From Chamaea fasciata (lineage: Eukaryota > Chordata > Aves > Passeriformes > Sylviidae): a DNA stretch of 64,000 nt. Below are positions 50,501-59,226 of the stretch, piece after piece. Location: assembly GCA_029207755.1 (NCBI GenBank), contig JARCOQ010000017.1, positions 6,336,945 through 6,400,944 on the forward strand. The letters are read 5' to 3'. How positions within the stretch are numbered: position 1 is the stretch's first letter; every line of letters begins with the position of its first letter. The position numbers were made by a program, and so were the translations under genes. The notes below the pieces were generated by a model, which was given only the letters and a program-made list of their open reading frames with translations, was not told the DNA's origin and did not search any database.

Positions 50501-52788
50501 ATTTTCTGCTCAGAATAACTACGTGATCAAGACTATTCTTGCTATAATTCCAAATGTTCAGTCTGACACAAGGGTTCTCCCAGGAGAAACACTAACATAC
50601 CAAAAAAGCTGGAGGAGTCAGGCCTTGGTTAAGAAGCATTCCTTGATCTTCCACAATTCAAAAAGTTTATTATTCTAATGCTATTTATAACGGATATAAA
50701 TGGGATGCTGACTGGGAAATGCATTTGCACACATTAGATCTTCAAGATGGCCAGACAGTCAGGATTCTTCCTTGCCACACAAAGGCCCATGATCTGCCAA
50801 CAGAGAGCACTCACCAGGCTCATCTGTCTTTATGTCTGTGAGGATCTCTGATCTCCAATGTGTGGTTTGCTTATAATTATGCAGACAGTAATAAAAGAGG
50901 AAAAAATGGATAAATCCTCTTAAAAAATACTGGTTCGTGAAGTCATCTTCCTTTGCAATATCGCAATTTTTATATCTCACACCTATACTATTTCTCTAAC
51001 TGTTTTTAAAGCCAGTTTGCCATTCAAGGCGGTGCCGAGAATGAAGTGTTCTGCTGCCAGAGCGAGCTTGGAACCACACCATTCCAGAACTGGGAAAGAG
51101 CTGGTGACACAGTGAACTTCCTTCCCTCTGCACTCAAAGGATCTCTGGCAGAAACACATTCAGGCACTCAGGCTCCACTGTGACAGCAAACGTTCCCTCA
51201 TTTCAAACAGAGAGCAGGAATTAAACTTCAATTATATCAGAAATACCTCAGTTCAGCCAATGGAACAAAGCTTTTCCTCAATAAAATCTAGATTTAAACA
51301 AGGAGGAGAAAGTTACTTTGCTAAAATCAGTGTCAGGGTATTTTAAATATTTTAATATTTCAAGATACAGGGGAATAAGGGGGAGAAAAAGGTTGGTCAG
51401 AGTGTGGGAAGTCAGATGCTGCAAGTTACTGTAAGAACACACAAGCACTGCCCTGTGAGCAAATACTGAGCAGGGTCACACTGAAAAGAATCATTCCAGC
51501 ACCAGCCCAGGCAGTGAGAAAGCTTTGGCAGCTGTAGCAAGTGTAGATCTTATCCTGTGGGCCACCAATGCAAGAACCTCTGTGGTCTCCACCCACCAAA
51601 GCAGACCTGGATGGCAGCAGTCCAATGCCAGCATCCTGCCCACAGCATGTTCCTCTGGCTGCCAGCAGAGAAAGTGCAGTACCAATATTAGTGAGATGTT
51701 CACGGGAGAAATGCTGGTATGGATGAGCCAGCTGAGATAAAATTGAGTTTGTTGTAAGCAAAGGGAAAAGCTGCTCAAACTGATATTGGAAAAGTTTTGC
51801 AACTGGCAGCAGTTGAAGGAGGATCAGTACAAAGATTCATTTTTTACAAGATTTTCCAACTACTTACAGAAAAAGGGTCATCCAAGACAAGGGGTCAGGT
51901 AAGAGTAGCACGAAAGGAAGGATTTTGTCATGTGTCACTGCATCTTAAAGGCACTTTTAAATTCAAGATTAGTTTAGAATCACAGGAAGTGCTCTTCTGC
52001 ACCTATCGGTAAGAGTTCTTTAGGAGTCTCCAGGCACTCAATGTCCTTTTCTTCCAGGTTTCCTGTTTGAATGGACTCAGCCACCAGCTCCCTCACCTTC
52101 TTATTTCTCAAGGAATCTGTGAGTTACCACAGTTGTTACTTTCCAAATAAGCCTTAATTTTGGCTTTAACAGTTCAAGTAGAAAGTGGAAAACCAGTAAT
52201 TAACAATTCAGTACTGAAATGGTGTTGTGTATATAAGGAAAGTGTTTGTGTCACTGAAGACAAAAGCCTGAGCTGCTCTATTTCCTCTCTCCCCTACACC
52301 CATATACAAATCTTTTCCATAAGCTCAGTTTAACATTTTTGACCTTTGATTCCCCAAAAGTGTCTTCCAGTGCTAGCCCTGGAATTACTCTCATTAAATT
52401 TTTCAATTCCCTTGATTGTCCCATTAGCAATTAACTGATGCCAAAAGAAGCAGTTTCTATTTCGTGTTTTAAAAGCACAAAACAGTTCTTGAGGCAGATA
52501 ATTCTGCAGGAAAAAAAAATAAAAAGGATAAAATTATGCCTTTGGCCTTGATTTTCTTTTCTTTTCCCCTTCTTTCTAAAGACCATGCAGGTAAGAAAGG
52601 CAGGAAAATGAAGTGGTTACTCACAGAATGTTTGTCTGGGGCGGGATCTCGGGGATGGTTTCCAACATCAGATGCATGCATCTCACTGTAGTCCTGAAGC
52701 ACAGGCAGCGGCTGGGGCAGGAGCAGGAGAAACCGGGCAGGAGGAGAAAATACAAAAAGCCTCCAAGAGCTGAAGGTTTGATCAGCAT
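11438..52788 (-). CDS. Peroxidasin-family gene (PXDN/PXDNL-like), complete, lacking the VWC module
   Basis: Peroxidasins are secreted matrix haem peroxidases; PXDN uses hypobromous acid to form sulfilimine cross-links in collagen IV. Twenty-two exons join in phase into 4221 bases (1406 residues). Order: signal peptide (about 1-23), LRRNT, LRRs (55-174), LRRCT (175-231), four Ig domains (232-600), linker, peroxidase domain (about 700-1250), coiled coil (about 1345-1390). By alignment to PXDN the active site is intact: Asp814, His815, Arg965, Glu968, His1062. Cys724 and the Cys1303/1304 pair match the trimer cysteines, and LSKR1324 matches the convertase site. The protein stops where others enter VWC. 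An in-frame stop precedes the ATG. It lies between SRMS and PCMTD2, whereas human PXDNL lies by PCMTD1. C-terminal stretches such as RFWYENPG and DNSDHIQQ recall PXDNL. It is either bird PXDNL or a separate ohnolog. Confidence 0.93.
11563..11658. repeat. 48-bp tandem duplication
   Basis: Two adjacent 48-base copies (11563-11610 and 11611-11658) differ at a handful of positions. They lie in the intron between peroxidasin-like exons 21 and 22. Confidence 0.9.
11739..11832 (-). CDS. Peroxidasin-like exon 21: coiled coil
   Basis: This exon codes a Ser-rich stretch, then [20 protein letters not shown], a heptad-like helix as in other peroxidasins. The acceptor is GACCCCAG. The donor CAG|GTAAAA leaves phase 0. 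Confidence 0.88.
12183..12297 (-). CDS. Peroxidasin-like exon 20: convertase-site segment
   Basis: This exon codes [20 protein letters not shown], then [14 protein letters not shown]. The LSKR|S motif ends at residue 1324, which aligns with the proprotein-convertase site of PXDN. The acceptor is TCCCAAG and the donor CCCAG|GTGTAG. Confidence 0.9.
12645..12830 (+). mobile_element. CR1 LINE 3' fragment
   Basis: A diverged CR1 3' end on the plus strand (TTGGTCAGGAGGTTGGACAG, then CAGGTCCTTTACAACTGAAA) runs directly into the ATTCT array. It lies between peroxidasin-like exons 19 and 20. Confidence 0.7.
12829..12897. repeat. (ATTCT)n microsatellite
   Basis: Thirteen near-perfect TTCTA units. The array begins where the CR1 copy should have its short ATTCTATGATTC-like tail, so it appears to be an expansion of that tail. 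It ends about 150 bases from exon 19. Confidence 0.95.
13049..13257 (-). CDS. Peroxidasin-like exon 19: end of peroxidase domain
   Basis: This exon codes [34 protein letters not shown] and [11 protein letters not shown]. The last holds the Cys1303/1304 pair in the region of the second PXDN trimer cysteine. The acceptor is CACTGCAG and the donor GAGG|GTAGGG. Confidence 0.93.
13314..13341. repeat. (GAGT)n short microsatellite
   Basis: An imperfect run of GAGT units next to peroxidasin-like exon 19, in the intron between exons 18 and 19. Confidence 0.8.
13785..13919 (-). CDS. Peroxidasin-like exon 18: peroxidase domain, C-terminal part
   Basis: This exon codes [14 protein letters not shown], then [18 protein letters not shown]. 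The acceptor is CCTGCAG. The donor GACAG|GTATTG joins exon 19 as Arg (AG+A). Confidence 0.93.
14391..15894 (-). CDS. Peroxidasin-like exon 17: haem peroxidase catalytic core
   Basis: A 1504-base exon carries nearly the whole animal haem peroxidase fold. The distal site [12 protein letters not shown] holds Asp814 and His815. [10 protein letters not shown] holds Arg965 and Glu968, and FRFGHTL holds the proximal haem ligand His1062. The Asp and Glu are the residues that covalently bind haem in this superfamily. [23 protein letters not shown] and [10 protein letters not shown] are family signatures. The NCSDIC segment contains Cys724, matching the PXDN inter-subunit cysteine. The acceptor is CTGCAG. 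The donor AGGAG|GTACTG gives Ser1191 with exon 18, where human PXDN has Arg. Plus-strand open frames across this exon are antisense shadows. Confidence 0.96.
17174..17331 (-). CDS. Peroxidasin-like exon 16: linker and start of the peroxidase region
   Basis: This exon codes [18 protein letters not shown], then [17 protein letters not shown], a stretch highly conserved in peroxidasins. The acceptor is CAAACAG and the donor ACAG|GTAGGA. Confidence 0.93.
18160..18760 (+). mobile_element. Probable solo LTR of an endogenous retrovirus
   Basis: A stretch with promoter layout on the plus strand: CCAAT at 18371, 18413 and 18442, a TATTTAA box at about 18662 and AATAAA at 18683-18688, followed by TTCCTTCTTTTCTC. 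This spacing is typical of retroviral U3-R-U5. No internal retroviral coding sequence is seen beside it, so a solo LTR is likely. Boundaries are approximate. It lies in the intron between peroxidasin-like exons 15 and 16, antisense to the gene, ending near exon 15. Confidence 0.5.
18883..18991 (-). CDS. Peroxidasin-like exon 15: linker before the peroxidase domain
   Basis: This exon codes [20 protein letters not shown], then [12 protein letters not shown], matching the linker that leads into the PXDN peroxidase domain. The acceptor is TGGGCAG and the donor AGCAA|GTAAGT. Confidence 0.91.
20050..20126 (+). mobile_element. CR1 LINE 3' terminal fragment
   Basis: GACTTGATGATCTGGGAGG, then TCTTTTCCAGCC, ending in repeats of TGATTCTATGATTCTATGA: the terminal part of a CR1 element on the plus strand. 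Confidence 0.8.
20542..20698 (-). CDS. Peroxidasin-like exon 14: Ig4, second half
   Basis: This exon codes [17 protein letters not shown], then [11 protein letters not shown]. The acceptor is GCAACAG in phase 0 and the donor CACTG|GTACTG. Confidence 0.92.
21532..21644 (-). CDS. Peroxidasin-like exon 13: Ig4, first half
   Basis: This exon codes [16 protein letters not shown], then [19 protein letters not shown]. The acceptor is TGCACAG. The donor AAG|GTATGT leaves phase 0. Confidence 0.92.
22496..22548. repeat. (TA)n followed by a 14-bp tandem repeat
   Basis: A short (TA)n run leads into three copies of TATTAGTAAGAATA (22507-22548), in the intron between peroxidasin-like exons 12 and 13. Confidence 0.9.
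22805..22963 (-). CDS. Peroxidasin-like exon 12: Ig3, second half
   Basis: A GC-rich exon coding [18 protein letters not shown], then [11 protein letters not shown] with the second Ig cysteine. The acceptor is CTCCCAG and the donor CGAG|GTGAGC. It is much more GC-rich than the surrounding intron. Confidence 0.91.
24630..24745 (+). mobile_element. CR1 LINE 3' fragment (diverged)
   Basis: GGTTTAGTGGTGAACATGGC, then TTGGGTTAAAGGTTGGA and GATCTTGGAGGTCTTTTCTC: an older CR1 subtype end on the plus strand, between exons 11 and 12. Confidence 0.75.
25089..25205 (-). CDS. Peroxidasin-like exon 11: Ig3, first half
   Basis: This exon codes [16 protein letters not shown], then [18 protein letters not shown]. 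The acceptor is TTCCAG and the donor GGCAG|GTACTG. Confidence 0.92.
25371..25643 (-). CDS. Peroxidasin-like exon 10: complete Ig2
   Basis: A 273-base exon holding a whole Ig domain: [20 protein letters not shown], the WTLG tryptophan strand and [14 protein letters not shown]. The acceptor is CTTCCAG and the donor GCAAG|GTGAGG. Confidence 0.93.
26104..26273 (-). CDS. Peroxidasin-like exon 9: Ig1, second half
   Basis: This exon codes [18 protein letters not shown], then [17 protein letters not shown] with the second Ig cysteine. The donor CCCCAT|GTAATT is weaker than its neighbours, but the phase fits exon 10 (T+CC = Ser). Confidence 0.9.
27786..27903 (-). CDS. Peroxidasin-like exon 8: Ig1, first half
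   Basis: This exon codes [17 protein letters not shown], then [18 protein letters not shown] with the first Ig cysteine and the core tryptophan. The donor AACAA|GTAAGT splits the Ig domain, as in PXDN. Confidence 0.92.
29355..29415. repeat. ~30-bp direct repeat pair
   Basis: Two adjacent, slightly diverged copies of ACCTCCAYTTAAAAATCAGA plus flanking bases, in the intron between exons 7 and 8. Confidence 0.75.
29938..30107 (-). CDS. Peroxidasin-like exon 7: LRR C-terminal cap
   Basis: A 170-base exon coding the end of the last LRR ([19 protein letters not shown]) and the cysteine cap up to LTAQEFNC. The four LRRCT cysteines are visible. The acceptor is GTTGCAG and the donor TGCG|GTGAGC. Confidence 0.92.
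31627..31698 (-). CDS. Peroxidasin-like exon 6: LRR 5
   Basis: A 72-base symmetrical exon coding [18 protein letters not shown]. The acceptor is CACTGCAG and the donor CGGCT|GTGAGT. Confidence 0.93.
33208..33279 (-). CDS. Peroxidasin-like exon 5: LRR 4
   Basis: A 72-base symmetrical exon coding [18 protein letters not shown]. The acceptor is TGTCACAG and the donor AGGCT|GTGAGT. Confidence 0.93.
34598..34813 (+). mobile_element. CR1 LINE 3' fragment
   Basis: A well-preserved CR1 3' end: GGCACAGGCTGCCCAGAGAA, GTTCAAGGCGAGGTTGGATG, GTGTCCCTGCCCATGGCAGG, then AAGGTCCCTTCTAAGCCAGA. Plus strand, between peroxidasin-like exons 4 and 5. Confidence 0.92.
35663..35734 (-). CDS. Peroxidasin-like exon 4: LRR 3
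   Basis: A 72-base symmetrical exon coding [18 protein letters not shown]. The acceptor is TTGAAAG and the donor CAGCT|GTAAGT. It lies only 243 bases from exon 3. Confidence 0.93.
35978..36049 (-). CDS. Peroxidasin-like exon 3: LRR 2
   Basis: A 72-base symmetrical exon coding [18 protein letters not shown], one leucine-rich repeat. The acceptor is TTGAACAG and the donor TACCT|GTGAGT. Confidence 0.93.
36050..43288 (-). other. Peroxidasin-like intron 2
   Basis: A 7.2-kb intron. I see no further LRR exon, no gene in either strand and no CR1 end, only a short ATTT run. The open frames inside are short and lack family resemblance. Confidence 0.65.
40248..40270. repeat. (ATTT)n short microsatellite
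   Basis: Five or so ATTT units in the intron between exons 2 and 3. Confidence 0.85.
43289..43360 (-). CDS. Peroxidasin-like exon 2: LRR 1
   Basis: A 72-base exon, phase 2 at both ends, coding [18 protein letters not shown] and the start of the next repeat. The acceptor is TTTTAG and the donor AACACACT|GTAAGT. Confidence 0.93.
43361..52624 (-). other. Peroxidasin-like intron 1
   Basis: At 9.3 kb, the longest intron of the gene, separating the signal-peptide exon from the first LRR exon. It contains one minus-strand CR1 copy (44457-44692). Intronic enhancers are often found in such first introns, but no specific motif could be supported. Confidence 0.65.
44457..44692 (-). mobile_element. CR1 LINE 3' fragment
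   Basis: The plus strand reads TCATAGAATCACAGA, then GAGTTGGAAGGTACTTCAAA, CCATCCAACTCGGCCTTGGA and GGGATGGGGCAGCCACAGCT. This is the reverse complement of a CR1 3' end, longer than the other copies here. Confidence 0.92.
52625..52788 (-). CDS. Peroxidasin-like exon 1: signal peptide and LRRNT
   Basis: The exon starts at an ATG in the context AACACCATGC and codes for 54 residues: a hydrophobic signal peptide ([13 protein letters not shown]) and the LRRNT cysteine cap [14 protein letters not shown], almost identical to PXDN. An in-frame TGA lies about nine codons upstream, which fixes this ATG as the first available start. The donor is ATTCT|GTGAGT. A longer open frame over the same bases is in a different frame and is not used. 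Confidence 0.92.
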
Positions 52789-55700
52789 GGTGTTTGCTTG
52801 AGCGTATTTGCCTCAAATCTGAGCTGCGGGGAGCTGACAAAAAAAGTTTCCCAGCCCCGAGGTCCAGGAGGAGGGGACTCATCAGCATGTGTTTGCAATT
52901 AAATTAAGGCAGTTTGACAGTCCAACCGCCCACCCTCTCTGCCATTCTGCACATCACTGGAGATCACACTGTCCCCACCCCTCTCTAATTGTGGCGCTGA
53001 AATACAAACTCTTCATTTTGACCGACTTTTGCCTTGTTGCTTCTTTTTAACAGCAAGTTAACTCCTCACCTTCTCCTCAGACATCTGTCTGAAAGCAGAC
53101 TGCACCTCCATGGACAGCAACCAAAAAACGACCCTGTGCTTTCAGGGCCGAGCTGGGATGCAAAAGACCCAGGGCTAAGGTTTTTCTGTCAATTATTTTT
53201 GCCCTAGCACACTCTGCAAACTAAAGTGAGAGTCTTATCTAACAGCCTATCAAACGTATTGTGCTGTAAGACTTTCAGGAAAGAGGCTGTCTCTTATTAC
53301 ATGTAGTTACAACATCAAGCAAAAATATGCCTCCAACCATTGAGTGGGCATGGGATGTAACACATAAGGGATTTTAAAAGGGAGATCACTAACAGAGATA
53401 AATAACCTGCAAATAAAGTCAAAACCCCACCCTGGAATCTGTAAAGTTTCTTAGGCAGAGTAAAAGGCTGATTCATTTCAAAAGTCTTTGACCAATTATA
53501 ATTTCTTTCAACAAGGATGTAATTTGGAAAAACGTCGGGGTTTTTGAGAAATTCAAGGCAACTGAGGGGTGAAGAGGGAAAAAACTCATGAAATCAACTG
53601 AGTTTGAACTGTAGGAAACTTAGTCCTCTATTTGTTTCTCCCCACTGGATGATAAAATTAAGATGCAGAAGGCAGGATTTGTCTCCAGTTGAATTAATAG
53701 GATATAGAGGTATGTGAGGAATTTCCAACATGGCATCATCCCACATAACCTGGCAGGACAAATGAAAGCTTCCCATCAACCTGCACATCTGCTTTGTACC
53801 ATACACTACAAAATAATTAATGTGGCAAAGAAGACAAGATTGACATTTAAACCTTCCTGGTTCAGATTCTCTGTTTCAGGAGAGCGTTGGGTTTGGGGTT
53901 TCACCTAAAATGTCATGCCATGGAAGGTAAAACGCGTATTCTTTTGTCCAGCTATAAAAGAGAATTACACTGCAGGCTTTCCGCACTTAGTCCTCAGGCA
54001 ATCAGCTGTTTGTTTGCCCTGCCATCACTCGGAAATCCCAGCAAGTTCACTGAACTCATGGTTTTGGGCAGAGTGTCCTCTAGCGGCCACCCAACCCAAC
54101 CCAGGCCAACCTTGCTCACAAAAACGTGTTGTAAAAAGCTAAATTATCATCTTCAGCCTTCATACAACATCTGGCAGGTGAAATCCCAGTGCCCTGATGA
54201 ACAGGGCAGGTTTTATTTCCACTGAGGCATTAAGTGCATTAGAAGCACGTCCTCCGTGTGCATCAGGCAACGCACGGTACGCGAAAATCTTCCTGGCTGA
54301 GGTTCTCTGTCCTTCCAGCCTCACTGCTCCCCACACCGAAACTCCTTCCAAAGCACGCTGGACTCTGCTAGGACAGGGCAGCACAGCTGCTAAGGGGCTG
54401 TTCTGCAAAGCTGGGAAAATAAACAAAAAACCTCTCTCCAAACCATGCATCAGTTATTTGGGAGCCATCATTTCCCCTGGCACATCTGGCCACTTTGCAA
54501 ATACGAGGCTTTTGCTCTCGGCCTCTGTGGTGCATAAATTCTGAGCTCTAAACCAACCCTCTGCAACAACAACAAAAAAATCCCTTTTTATTTGTATTGC
54601 AAAGAGGAGAGCTGGGCCAGGGCTCAGTCCCATTTCTGTGGGATGAGTCCTGTCTGTGGAATTGCATTTGGGAGTCTGGCTGTGCTGGGGGGGAGCAGCT
54701 TCAGGATGGATTGAGGGGGATTGGCCCACTGCTTTGTAGGAATGGGATCTGGAGCCAAGTCAGCAGATTTAACAGAGCATGGGGAATCATTTTAGTGCAA
54801 GAAGGCAAGTTCTGCAACCCACACATTTTTTGAGAAGCTGATCTTCACATCTCTCCTGCCTTGCTCATCTCCCCTCACGATAAACGGGATGTTGGTAAGG
54901 GTTAAGGAACAGCAGCAATCCTAGGCCCCTTACTCTCACATTACTTTGCCTAATTTTCCATCAACATGACAAATTCTTTAAAAAGGCGCGTGCATCTCTG
55001 AGTAAGAACAAAAACTTATCTTCTGAACACCAGGAATGATATCAACCCTTGTGCCCCATGCTCCAGCATTTCCAGCCTCTGCTACACAGGCTTTTCACAC
55101 CTGTAGAAAGCAAGAAAATTGGGGGGAGGTGCCTCAGGTGGGGCTTTTTTTCCCCTTCACCTTTATTTTTTTAACTCTCCCTTCTGTCCCTTTTTCTTCA
55201 GCAGGAAGATTTCCCTCAGGAGACCTGCCCCCTTCTCTACACCCCAGGGAACTGTGATGTTCTATGTTTTACAATGAAGTGAACATAAACATCATCTGAC
55301 AAATTTAATTTCCTCAATACCACTTGTATGACACATCCACGGCTTTCCAAAGCAGAGAAGGATTTTCTTTCAGCACGCATCACGTGAAGGAAAACATTAA
55401 CGTTGAACTAATCTCCTGTTATAGCTGGGAAAAGGACATTTATCATACACACAGATGACAGGAAGAAACACACAGACAGGCAATTATCCTATGGAATAAA
55501 GGTTAACAGACTCCATTTAATTAGCAGCAGCTGTATTTGCCATTATGATCAGATTCCTACCACAGCTGAAACCAAAATATTGTTCTCAATACTGGAGAAA
55601 TGAAAGCTTTGAACACCCGCTCTTAAAACTCGGCATTAATTAAACACTCAGAGCCCAGGGGACAAGAGGGGAGCACAGTTCAGAATGCACAGAACAAACT

Positions 55701-56080
55701 CCTGACACGTTTGGTTTAGGCAACTCCTAGATGTACAGAAATAGATGAAATCACCTTTTGATATCTGTTGTTTACAGGTCAAACAGCCAGCGTACTAAGT
55801 CCACTCTTTCACCACTCTGACACATTAAATCTAGATCAGTCCTGTGTGTGCTGATCCCAAGATTCATCCTGCACAACTGTATTTCTTCAAGGTTTGGAAC
55901 TCATCATCTGGGCAGGTTTGAGAGATCACATTCTGAGGAGTTCATCCAAAGCCACGCACCTGCACCACATTGTTAAGCACTTTTTTCTGCTGTTTTTGTC
56001 TTGACCTCCAACTATGGAAATAAGCACTCGCCTACAAAGTATTCTAATCACAACATGTTGCAAAGCCATGTTAAGAAAGC
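52789..56080. other. Intergenic: peroxidasin 5' flank to PCMTD2 3' end
   Basis: About 3.3 kb upstream of the peroxidasin-like start codon. Its 5' UTR and promoter should lie here, but I could not place a transcription start or TATA box. No open frame resembles a known protein and no repeat is recognised. Confidence 0.6.
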
Positions 56081-56098
56081 TAAAAAGTCTTTACTGCA

Positions 56099-56122
56099 TT
56101 TATTGATACAGAAACATTTATT
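56099..56122 (-). terminator. Candidate distal PCMTD2 poly(A) signals
   Basis: Two minus-strand AATAAA hexamers 12 bases apart (56099-56104 and 56117-56122), the most distal pair found to the left of the PCMTD2 stop. Confidence 0.35.
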
Positions 56123-56583
56123 AATAAAGTTTAAATTGCATAACACTTCTGCATGCCTCAGGCCAATTGAATTCTGGTTTATATACAAAGATTTTTCAGC
56201 TTACACACTCATGACTAAAGCAGCCTGAAGTTCAGTTCTTTTTGCAAATTTGCTGCAGGATCAAAACCAAGAAGGAGTAACATACAAAAAAAAAAAAAAA
56301 GGTGACAGCTACTGAGAACACAAAAGGAAACAAAGCAGGTACAATTCCTGGACGGCTCACAGACCCATACAAACCCAGCTCTGCCTCAATCCCTCTGTTA
56401 GAAATGCCTACAAAACTACAGTGCAAGTGCTTGTGCACAGGGAAAATGCATTTACAATTCCCCTTTATTTACAGGCTATAAGCAATACTATTTCACAGTT
56501 ATACATAAAATATCGATCTGTTTAGATCTGTGGGGTTTTTTTGGACAAGGGGACAATTGGACAACCTAGAACATAAATTTCCT

Positions 56584-56621
56584 GTATATGTATATATATA
56601 TATATATATATATGTATATTT
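56584..56621. repeat. (TA)n microsatellite
   Basis: An imperfect TA repeat with two TATG interruptions, within the presumed PCMTD2 3' UTR. Confidence 0.92.
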
Positions 56622-57799
56622 TTTCAACCTTATCCAGGAAAAAATAGCAGTATTTATGCATCTTATAGAAAGCTACAAAAATCTAGCAAATGTAATAAAA
56701 AAAGGCAAATCTGGTGAAAAATCTGATAAAATACCTTTTACAACTGGGGCTGGGATGGGGATAAAAAAACTAAGCAAGGGATAAATGAAAGATAATCCTC
56801 CCTCAAATGGTCAGCTTTAACAGAATCTCTGCAAGGCTTACAAACAGGAACCCGAATTTTAATGTCATTTTTAAAGGAACTTCTTTAAAAGTGTTGTGAT
56901 TAAACTGAAGGATGACCTGGTAGCCAAAAGCAGGAGGCACCGTAGACTATGGAGGGGCATGGGAATTGTGCCACAATCCAGAAAGGCACATACCTGGCGT
57001 AACACCCACTAAGCAGAATTTTCCAGTAAATAAGAGGCCACAGCCTGCAGGGAAGCACTGAGAATAATCACACACAGATTCTATTAACCCTCCTTTTGCC
57101 ACCACATTCAGGAATTGCATTTGTAGAAAGAAATTCAAGGGAGTTGCCTGAATCCAATGATGGGGACAAGCACCTTTACAGGAAACCATCAGCTCAGTGG
57201 TCACAGAACTGCCCCACTGCAAATAAAGAAATCAAAATCCAAGGGAGCAAGATAACTTGGGGTACCATTGAAACCAGAAGTGGAGCCAGTGGGAAAACCC
57301 AGCCTATGACTGTGTTACATGCCAGCAGCCACATGATACAGGATTATCAGACAATATTCCCAAAGAGACACAAAAATCCTGTTAAGCAAGGAAAAGTTCT
57401 CCACTTCAGGCTTAAACATAGAAGTTATTCATTTATTTTCAAAGCCACACACAACTTTGAAACTATTTTTCATGAAGCAAGTTGTGCAACTCAGGACCAC
57501 CTGGCAATACAGTCTTCACTCATTCCTCCTCAGAAAATGAGGAGACAACATACATTAAAAAACCAAAAGATATCAAAGTGATACCAATTTAAGTGCTTCT
57601 GATGGGGCAATGCCTTAACACAGCTTCATCACCTGCTGAGAGAGCTTTTCATGCCCCCCAGCTTCAGGACTATTTCACATCAACACAAACTCCAGGGTTT
57701 CTTTCCAGCCTTTACCAGTTTAGGTACATTTTCCAAACAGGCTGAACCAAGTAAACCTCTTCTAAACAGAGTATTTTTTATCATCCACAGACACTGTGA

Positions 57800-57953
57800 A
57801 CTCCCCATTCCTGGAACTGCTCAAGGCCAGGCTGGATGGGGCTGGGAGCAACCTGGCCTAGTGGAAGGTGTCCCTGCCCATGGCAGGGGTTGGAACAAGA
57901 TGGTCTTTAAGGTCCCTTCCAACCCAAATGATTCTGTGATCCTATGATTCCAT
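57800..57953 (+). mobile_element. CR1 LINE 3' fragment
   Basis: CTCAAGGCCAGGCTGGATGG, GTGTCCCTGCCCATGGCAGG, AAGGTCCCTTCCAACCCAAA and a closing ATTCTGTGATCCTATGATTC: a well-preserved CR1 end on the plus strand, antisense within the presumed PCMTD2 3' UTR. Confidence 0.93.
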
Positions 57954-59226
57954 GGCATCTCCTTCCATCACCATGACAGAGAGATCTGGGAATAAAAATT
58001 ACAGCTCACATCCACAGAACTGCAGAATGGCAAGTCCTTCCATATGAACCTGTTAAAATTTCTACTTTGCTGCTGCAGGAATAAAATCGCCTACCAAGCT
58101 GAGCAGCTTCACTCCACTGAGGAACACTTTGTATTCTGTGAACAAGTTGTATTCTGGCCACCTTGCCACAGCAGGGGCACACACACAGGAACACCTGAGA
58201 ACTGCATCAGTCTGGCTGCCCTCTAGACTGCTCTCAGGTTCTGCAGACCCTCCACAAAACTGTTTTGGCTGATTTACTGCTCAGGCTGGTGCTCTGCACC
58301 TCACTCTGCTCAGCCCAGACGATATGAGTTATCTCATACAACAGCAAAATTCATGGATACTGCTTTCAGCTTGCACAAACTCACTGCTCTGCAGCTCTTC
58401 TCTACCCTCTTCCACACTCGGAAGTACTCTGTAAACACTTCCAGAGGTAACAGTCCCATCCCTGACTACCTTTGCATCCTGTCTAACACCTTTGCAATTC
58501 CTCCCTTGCCTCCACTGCTTTAAAAAGCCAACAAAACCCAACAACTCATTCTCTAGAAGGTGTTTCCCATTAACAAAACCAATATTTTGTAAAACACTTT
58601 TTTACTGAAAAATTATATATAATTTACAAGCAAAACAGACCAACCAAAGGGGAGCTGATGCTTTCCTTCTCGTTCAAAACCTGGATGCCACAAGGGTAAT
58701 TCCAAAAATTCTTTCCTTTCTGTAAGAGTTGTGCTTTTCAGATTACTGGAAGAAACATGATTTGCCAGGTCAGGTTTTAACTAATAATCTTCATCCTCCA
58801 TTAAATACACACCATGGCAAACACATGGCAGGTTTAGTGGGAGAGAGCACAGACAGGAAAGGTCTCTGGGGAACTGCTTAGGAGTTTTTCCCAACTGGTA
58901 TCAGGTAGAGCAGCCATGAGATTTTTAGGGGTATCTCCTGCAGTTAGTTTCAAGGGAATTAAATCCTCCTTTCCATAAGCAGCTGAGCACTTCACCAACT
59001 TGCTTCCTAAGGAATCCCTGCTGTAGGATAAAACTATAGCACACAACTGAGAAGAAGGAAGGAACTCAAAAAAGCTATAATGTCAAAGTTTACAGCAGCC
59101 ACATTCCCCAGCCAGCCTACTGCCTCGGGTGTCACATTGGCAGGCAAGCAAGTGGGACACGTTTGTCAAGCCCTAAGGAATACTTTGTTCTCTGCCTACT
59201 TCCCACTCCCCAGAAGAAGGAAAAAA

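Larger units (their letters stand above)
56081..59226 (-). other. Probable PCMTD2 3' UTR
   Basis: AT-rich sequence follows the PCMTD2 stop. Minus-strand AATAAA hexamers occur at 57432-57437, 56464-56469, 56117-56122 and 56099-56104. The last pair suggests a distal end near 56.08 kb, a UTR of about 3.1 kb. It contains a CR1 fragment and a TA repeat. The extent is inferred only. Confidence 0.4.

Noticed and set aside
52469..52888. 139-codon open frame over the peroxidasin-like first exon
   Set aside because: It is in a different frame from the signal peptide and LRRNT reading, which matches PXDN and ends at a proper donor.
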